From an uncultured Clostridia bacterium (GTDB taxonomy: Bacteria; Bacillota; Clostridia; Christensenellales; CAG-314), in NCBI GenBank assembly GCA_934281515.1, contig CAKQXG010000080.1, forward strand, positions 1-9,248: a DNA stretch of 9,248 nt. The letters run 5' to 3'. The notes beneath the pieces are model-generated. The model was not told the DNA's origin and made no database searches. It worked only from the letters and a program-made list of their open reading frames with translations. The translations under genes and the position numbers were made by a program. Shown here piece after piece: positions 6,049 to 9,248 of the stretch. Position 1 is the first letter of the stretch; every line of letters starts with the position of its first letter.

Positions 6049-7164
6049 TTACTTGGCAATGCCGTAGTAGCGCAAGGCTTGCAAAGTAAGGTAGTACACG
6101 TTGTCGCCGTGATTTGCCAGGCAATATCGATTGGCTTCTTCCAGACACGCAACAAACATATCGTCAAGAGTACCTTGCAGCAGGTGTGCAACGGGGTACG
6201 GACGAGTTTCTTCCGTCTTGTCGGCAACATAGACAATCTTGTCAAGCGTCGTCATCTGCGGACGGGCAGTGCAATGGTACCGTATTGCTTGCAGAATGTC
6301 GGGATCGGTAATGCCGAAGTCCTGTTTCGCAACAAGTTCTCCTAGGAATGCATGCACCACACTTTCGGGCATGTCGTCGGGGCGCACAAAGCCGTAGTCG
6401 GCATAGCGGTCGGCGGTGATGTACTTGGCACAATCGTGCAACAGACAGGTTACAAATACCTTGTCGCGCATATCGTCGGCTGCAAGTTGTAAACCGCGCT
6501 TGACCACGTAAAAGGTGTGAGAAAATCGTTTAGGCGTAAGGTAATCGCGCAACTCTTGCGCCATCGGACGGTACTCGGCATACAAACCGTTAGCCAGCAC
6601 ATAACCGTTTACGGCAACAGGCACGTCGGTAACGGCCATACCGAATTGATAACGCTGTCTTATCTCCGACGAGCTGACGTTGTCGGGTACCACGTTTATC
6701 AATGTAGGGGCACTGCCGTACCGCTTGGCAAAGGACTGTATTTCCTCGTCGGTAACAGCCTGCTCCCTTGCCGCCACCGCCAGAGTGACATACCTGACAA
6801 TTTCGTCGGGACAGTGCCATGTGTCGAACTGTCTGAAACTGTCGCCGCCGACGATAAAGTAGCGTTCAGCATCGGGATACACATTGGCAAAATACTTGAC
6901 GGTGTCCGACGTGTATGTTTTACCTTCGCGCAGCAGCTCCACATCGCTGACTGTCACTTCCGCGTCGACGGGTAAATCGGCAAATGCAAGTTGCGCCATT
7001 TCAAACCGCGCCTGTTTGTCGACGGCGCAAAACTTATGCGGAGGCATGCCTCCGGGCACTACAATCAGTTTGTCCAACCCTAGTTGCCGCACTGCCTGAA
7101 CGGCAATCTGAATATGGGTGTTATGCGGCGGATTGAACGTGCCGCCGAAGATTCCGACTTTCAT
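6049..7164 (-). CDS. nadD: Fused nicotinate-nucleotide adenylyltransferase (NadD) and YqeK-type HD hydrolase
   Basis: The N-terminal half (about residues 1-195) is NadD, which adenylylates nicotinate mononucleotide to deamido-NAD in NAD synthesis. It shows GIFGGTFNPPHNTH (4-17, nucleotide-binding histidines H14 and H17), FIVGGDSF (103-110) and SSSEIRQR (164-171). The C-terminal half (about 205-371) is a YqeK-type HD domain, a family known to hydrolyse diadenosine tetraphosphate symmetrically. It shows RFSHT (213-217), LLHDCAKYI (241-249), VVHAFLGELV (269-278), AIRYHCTARPQMT (293-305) and LDKIVYVADKTEETRPYP (307-324), so the metal-binding H/HD/H/H/D set is present. At 371 aa it equals the sum of two usually separate adjacent genes, with no stop or frameshift at the junction. 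No ribosome binding site precedes the ATG; the promoter sits almost on it. rsfS follows 148 nt downstream. Confidence 0.95.
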   Translation of the reverse strand: MKVGIFGGTFNPPHNTHIQIAVQAVRQLGLDKLIVVPGGMPPHKFCAVDKQARFEMAQLAFADLPVDAEVTVSDVELLREGKTYTSDTVKYFANVYPDAERYFIVGGDSFRQFDTWHCPDEIVRYVTLAVAAREQAVTDEEIQSFAKRYGSAPTLINVVPDNVSSSEIRQRYQFGMAVTDVPVAVNGYVLANGLYAEYRPMAQELRDYLTPKRFSHTFYVVKRGLQLAADDMRDKVFVTCLLHDCAKYITADRYADYGFVRPDDMPESVVHAFLGELVAKQDFGITDPDILQAIRYHCTARPQMTTLDKIVYVADKTEETRPYPVAHLLQGTLDDMFVACLEEANRYCLANHGDNVYYLTLQALRYYGIAK

Positions 7165-7170
7165 AAATAT

Positions 7171-7199
7171 ATTTTACTATATTATCGGCAAAAAAGCAA
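7171..7199 (-). promoter_or_regulatory. Candidate promoter of nadD giving a leaderless mRNA
   Basis: On the minus strand TTGCTT (7199-7194), a 17-nt spacer and TAAAAT (7176-7171) lie just before the nadD ATG at 7164. The expected transcription start would fall on or next to the A of the ATG, and no Shine-Dalgarno sequence is present between them. A TTGACA is also present further upstream (about 7216-7221) but has no -10 box at proper spacing. Confidence 0.5.
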
Positions 7200-7231
7200 T
7201 AATTATCGTCCAATCTGTCAACAATCGTGGC

Positions 7232-8029
7232 ATGAGAAAAACGATAGACTGCGTGCTGACCGCCCTTATGTCGGCATTTCTGACATTCGCCTGGTGTCGA
7301 TACCTGCTAAAAAACAATATTATTGCCACCCTTGCCGCCTGTGTTGTCGGGCTGTGCATAGGTTACATAGCCTTGTTTGTCGGAGACAAAACGCAACGCA
7401 AAAACAACGCTACCAAACAAAAGAAGTCAACGCTTGCGGCACTGTCGCAAATGTTGACTTTCGGCACGGACAATGCCGCGATATTTCAGGATTTGTTGAC
7501 CTACTACGGCTACAAATGTTCCACTTCCGACAATGGTGAAGAGTTTATTGCCGAGCATGACGGTAAGCGATTTTTAGTAACGTTGTGCTTTTTTGACGAC
7601 AAACTGAACGCCGCAACGCTTCGACGAACCGTTGTCAACGCACGTCGGGCAGACTGCAAAAGTCTGCTTGTTTTTTGTCACAATACCGACGGCGGCGCGA
7701 CGAGCTCGGCTCAAAAAGCAAGTGCCTGCGGCGTGGAAGTAAAAGTTTTTGATATTGCCGACATTTGCGAATTGATGACGCAAGCAGACAAAATGCCGGC
7801 ACTTCCCACAATCGACGGAAACAAACGCGTCGGCATAGTCGGCACATATGCTTTTTGTCGCAAACGCGCAAGTCAGTACCTGCTTGCTACGGCTTTTCTT
7901 GTTGCCGTCAGTTTTGTATCGTACATCAAATTGTACAATCTGCTGTGGGCAAGCGCATTGTTTGCGTTGGGCATGTACAGTCTGTTTAACAAACGCTACA
8001 ACACCCACAAAACCGCGTCGCGCTTGTAG
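7232..8029 (+). CDS. Hypothetical membrane protein with a central restriction-endonuclease-like domain (degenerate)
   Basis: I do not recognise this 265-aa protein as a named family. It has two hydrophobic segments near the N-terminus (about 5-22 and 30-50) and two near the C-terminus (about 215-232 and 234-252). The positively charged stretches 53-65 and 208-212 put the middle in the cytoplasm. The middle (about 66-185) has the spacing of Mrr-like restriction-endonuclease folds: helix, then LLTYYGYKC (88-96), a two-strand segment GEEFIAEHDGKRFLVTLCF (102-120), a helix, a strand KSLLVFCH (143-150), then SSAQKASACGVEVKVFD (158-174). The catalytic D...QxK residues are not in place, so nuclease activity is doubtful; the fold call is inference from pattern alone. 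The start at ATG 7232 is chosen because the longer in-frame ATG at 7118 would overlap nadD. No good ribosome binding site is visible. It is the only plus-strand gene here, divergent from nadD and convergent with the M50 protease. It could be a housekeeping membrane protein of unknown role. Confidence 0.8.
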   Translation: MRKTIDCVLTALMSAFLTFAWCRYLLKNNIIATLAACVVGLCIGYIALFVGDKTQRKNNATKQKKSTLAALSQMLTFGTDNAAIFQDLLTYYGYKCSTSDNGEEFIAEHDGKRFLVTLCFFDDKLNAATLRRTVVNARRADCKSLLVFCHNTDGGATSSAQKASACGVEVKVFDIADICELMTQADKMPALPTIDGNKRVGIVGTYAFCRKRASQYLLATAFLVAVSFVSYIKLYNLLWASALFALGMYSLFNKRYNTHKTASRL

Positions 8030-8113
8030 ACTACACCATGTCTTTTTCAATCGGACAAGACACAATCACACAAATACAGGCATTTCCCTAAAAATCGGCA
8101 GTAGTACTTCAAC

Positions 8114-8959
8114 TCACTCTATCAGCTTGCCTACCCTTGACAACTCCGTGTCTTGCGGCAGTTCCAGCAAGGCTTGTTCCAGTTGCGCCGCCGACAGTCT
8201 GGCAACAACCTGCAAATCTCTGTCCACCACGTCGAGACAGTACAGGTAGTTACCGCGCACTCGCTTTGCCACGTCATGCAAAGTGCAGTTGTCGGCAAAC
8301 ACCAATGTTTTCAATTCCATACCCCGTTTTCTCCACAGATCGTCTGCTCGACGTATGCGCACGTAACATTCGCCTGCGTTGTCGCCGACAACGCCGCTAA
8401 GTAATCCTAGCGCAAACACACCTATACCAAACAGATTGTACCCTACAAACAACGAAACGACAAACACCGCAAATAACGTACTTGAAACAATCCAGGTAGA
8501 CATTTTGACGTACTTAAGCGCCTTGGTCGTAAATTTATCAAGTAGTCCCGTGACGATACGTCCGCCGTCCAACGGGTAGCACGGCAACAAATTGACAAGT
8601 CCCATGCCGGCATTTGCCGACAAAAAACAGTCGGTCCACACGTAGGTAGCAGGCGCAATCCACCACAAAGCGAAGGTCAGCACACATAACAATCCGTTGG
8701 CGCACGGACCTGCCAGTGCAATCAACATACGGTCGTGCGGCTCCACGTCGACAAAGTCACCGTATAGCACCGCGCCGAACACAGACACACGTATTTCGTA
8801 GCACCTGTAAAACAGTCTGTTCGCCACAAAATAATGGGAAAGCTCGTGCAACAAAACCGCCACAAAATACATAGTGGCGAATCGTGCCTGTTTCAACACG
8901 ATCGCCACTGCCGCAAATATCCAAAAACTAGTTGTAAAACGTATTTTCAGATCTTCCAT
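8114..8959 (-). CDS. spoIVFB: M50 family intramembrane metalloprotease, SpoIVFB-like, with C-terminal CBS-like region
   Basis: M50 site-2 proteases cut substrates within the membrane; SpoIVFB in Bacillus releases sigma-K from its pro-form in the mother cell during sporulation. This 281-aa protein carries the zinc motif HELSH (38-42) in a hydrophobic segment and the third ligand motif NLLPCYPLDGGR (123-134, D131), with AGPCAN (83-88) between them. H38, E39, H42 and D131 match the arrangement of SpoIVFB. Hydrophobic segments continue to about residue 195. The soluble tail (about 213-281), with LKTLVFADNCTLHDVAKRV (216-234) and LDVVDRDLQVVARLSAAQLE (242-261), reads as a CBS-like half, as in SpoIVFB. 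Its start overlaps the stop of the upstream SpoIVFA-like gene by 13 bp, which supports the pairing and coupled translation. A different substrate than pro-sigma-K is possible, since M23/M50 pairs also occur outside confirmed spore formers. Confidence 0.88.
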   Translation of the reverse strand: MEDLKIRFTTSFWIFAAVAIVLKQARFATMYFVAVLLHELSHYFVANRLFYRCYEIRVSVFGAVLYGDFVDVEPHDRMLIALAGPCANGLLCVLTFALWWIAPATYVWTDCFLSANAGMGLVNLLPCYPLDGGRIVTGLLDKFTTKALKYVKMSTWIVSSTLFAVFVVSLFVGYNLFGIGVFALGLLSGVVGDNAGECYVRIRRADDLWRKRGMELKTLVFADNCTLHDVAKRVRGNYLYCLDVVDRDLQVVARLSAAQLEQALLELPQDTELSRVGKLIE

Positions 8960-9248
8960 GTAATTTGTTCTTCGGTTGCGACAACATCCTTGACAGTCTC
9001 GCCGTTGTTAAGCACGGTTGCCGTAAATGTCTCGCTGTATTTGCCAAGCAATTGATTAGCCGCGATTTGGTCGCCTTCGACAACATACAAATTTGTCAAT
9101 CCTGCGTAGCATACCGACACTTTGTCGTTAAGTTGCACTGTCACCGACGTTTCGTCGACCTTGGTCACCTTGCCTGCCGCAAATGCCAACGCCGCTCTGC
9201 CGCCGCCGAAAGTTGCCACGCCGTCCTTGATCTCTACAAGTTGCACAT
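8947..9248 (-). CDS. M23 peptidase-like / SpoIVFA-like protein, C-terminal part only (5' end beyond window)
   Basis: Only the last 99 codons are present; the frame runs open through the right edge, so the true start is outside. The visible part includes GKVTKVDETSVTVQLNDK (25-42 of the fragment) and VCYAGLTNLYVVEGDQIAAN (45-64) followed by LLGKY. This is the beta-hairpin and Y-x-x-L-x-x-x-x-V-x-x-G-D-x-V-x-x-x-x-x-x-G pattern of the lysostaphin/M23 fold as found at the C-terminus of SpoIVFA. SpoIVFA is the partner that holds and inhibits SpoIVFB in the membrane. The 13-bp overlap with the SpoIVFB-like gene downstream supports this assignment. Metal ligands of an active M23 peptidase would lie further upstream and cannot be checked. 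It could also be another LysM/M23-type envelope protein. Confidence 0.7.
   Translation of the reverse strand, partial: VQLVEIKDGVATFGGGRAALAFAAGKVTKVDETSVTVQLNDKVSVCYAGLTNLYVVEGDQIAANQLLGKYSETFTATVLNNGETVKDVVATEEQITWKI

Noticed and set aside
5897..6148. An 83-codon minus-strand frame spanning the end of nadD and the gap to rsfS
   Set aside because: It overlaps the conserved YqeK end in another frame, has no ribosome binding site, and its basic, low-information sequence resembles a shadow frame.
7118..7231. A longer start for the plus-strand membrane protein
   Set aside because: It would overlap the first 47 nt of nadD on the other strand and run through nadD's promoter; the first segment is not needed for the membrane topology.
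8038..8067. TGTCTT/AAGACA inverted repeat between the convergent genes as a terminator
   Set aside because: The stem is only 6 bp with a long loop and there is no T tract on either strand, so I could not support a terminator call.
1..9248. CRISPR array, tRNA, rRNA, insertion sequence or phage genes
   Set aside because: No regularly spaced direct repeats, no tRNA-like cloverleaf, no rRNA segments and no transposase or integrase motifs were seen on either strand.

Overview
The window looks like chromosomal core-genome DNA from a low-to-mid GC Gram-positive bacterium of the Firmicutes (Bacillota), most likely a Clostridia-type gut anaerobe. This is inferred from strong AGGAG-type ribosome binding sites, a TTG start on a topoisomerase gene, a QueT-family ECF transporter, a DegV/FakB lipid-binding protein, a small TSCPD-domain protein, and a SpoIVFA/SpoIVFB-like pair (mother-cell sporulation protease) at the right edge. 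There is no sign of phage, insertion sequence, CRISPR, tRNA or rRNA. I cannot name the genus.

Almost everything is on the minus strand, so the window reads from right to left. At the right edge (9248-8114) lies the 3' end of an M23/SpoIVFA-like gene, overlapping by 13 bp an intact M50 intramembrane metalloprotease with a C-terminal CBS-like region (SpoIVFB-like). The only plus-strand gene (7232-8029) encodes an unrecognised protein: two transmembrane hairpins flank a cytoplasmic domain that resembles a catalytically degenerate restriction-endonuclease-like fold. It is divergent from nadD and convergent with the protease.

Next comes a housekeeping cluster: a fused NadD-YqeK protein (NAD synthesis adenylyltransferase plus HD-domain Ap4A hydrolase), then rsfS (ribosome silencing factor), then queT (predicted queuosine-precursor transporter) only 3 nt downstream of rsfS. 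After a 178-nt gap comes an 81-aa TSCPD protein, then a 180-nt gap and a DegV family protein, which is followed by hairpins including a good intrinsic terminator.

The left third holds a two-gene type IIA topoisomerase operon. It has a near-consensus promoter with extended -10, a leader of roughly 118 nt with two inverted repeats, the B subunit starting at TTG behind a perfect AGGAGG, and the A subunit (N-terminal 386 residues, cut by the left edge) 9 nt downstream. The C-terminal part of the B subunit reads more like topoisomerase IV ParE than GyrB, but gyrase cannot be excluded from this window.

The least ordinary items are the membrane-anchored nuclease-fold-like protein, the NadD-YqeK fusion with an apparently leaderless promoter, the structured topoisomerase leader, and the hairpin-rich 421-bp region between degV and the topoisomerase operon. 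I see no clear novel multi-gene system.
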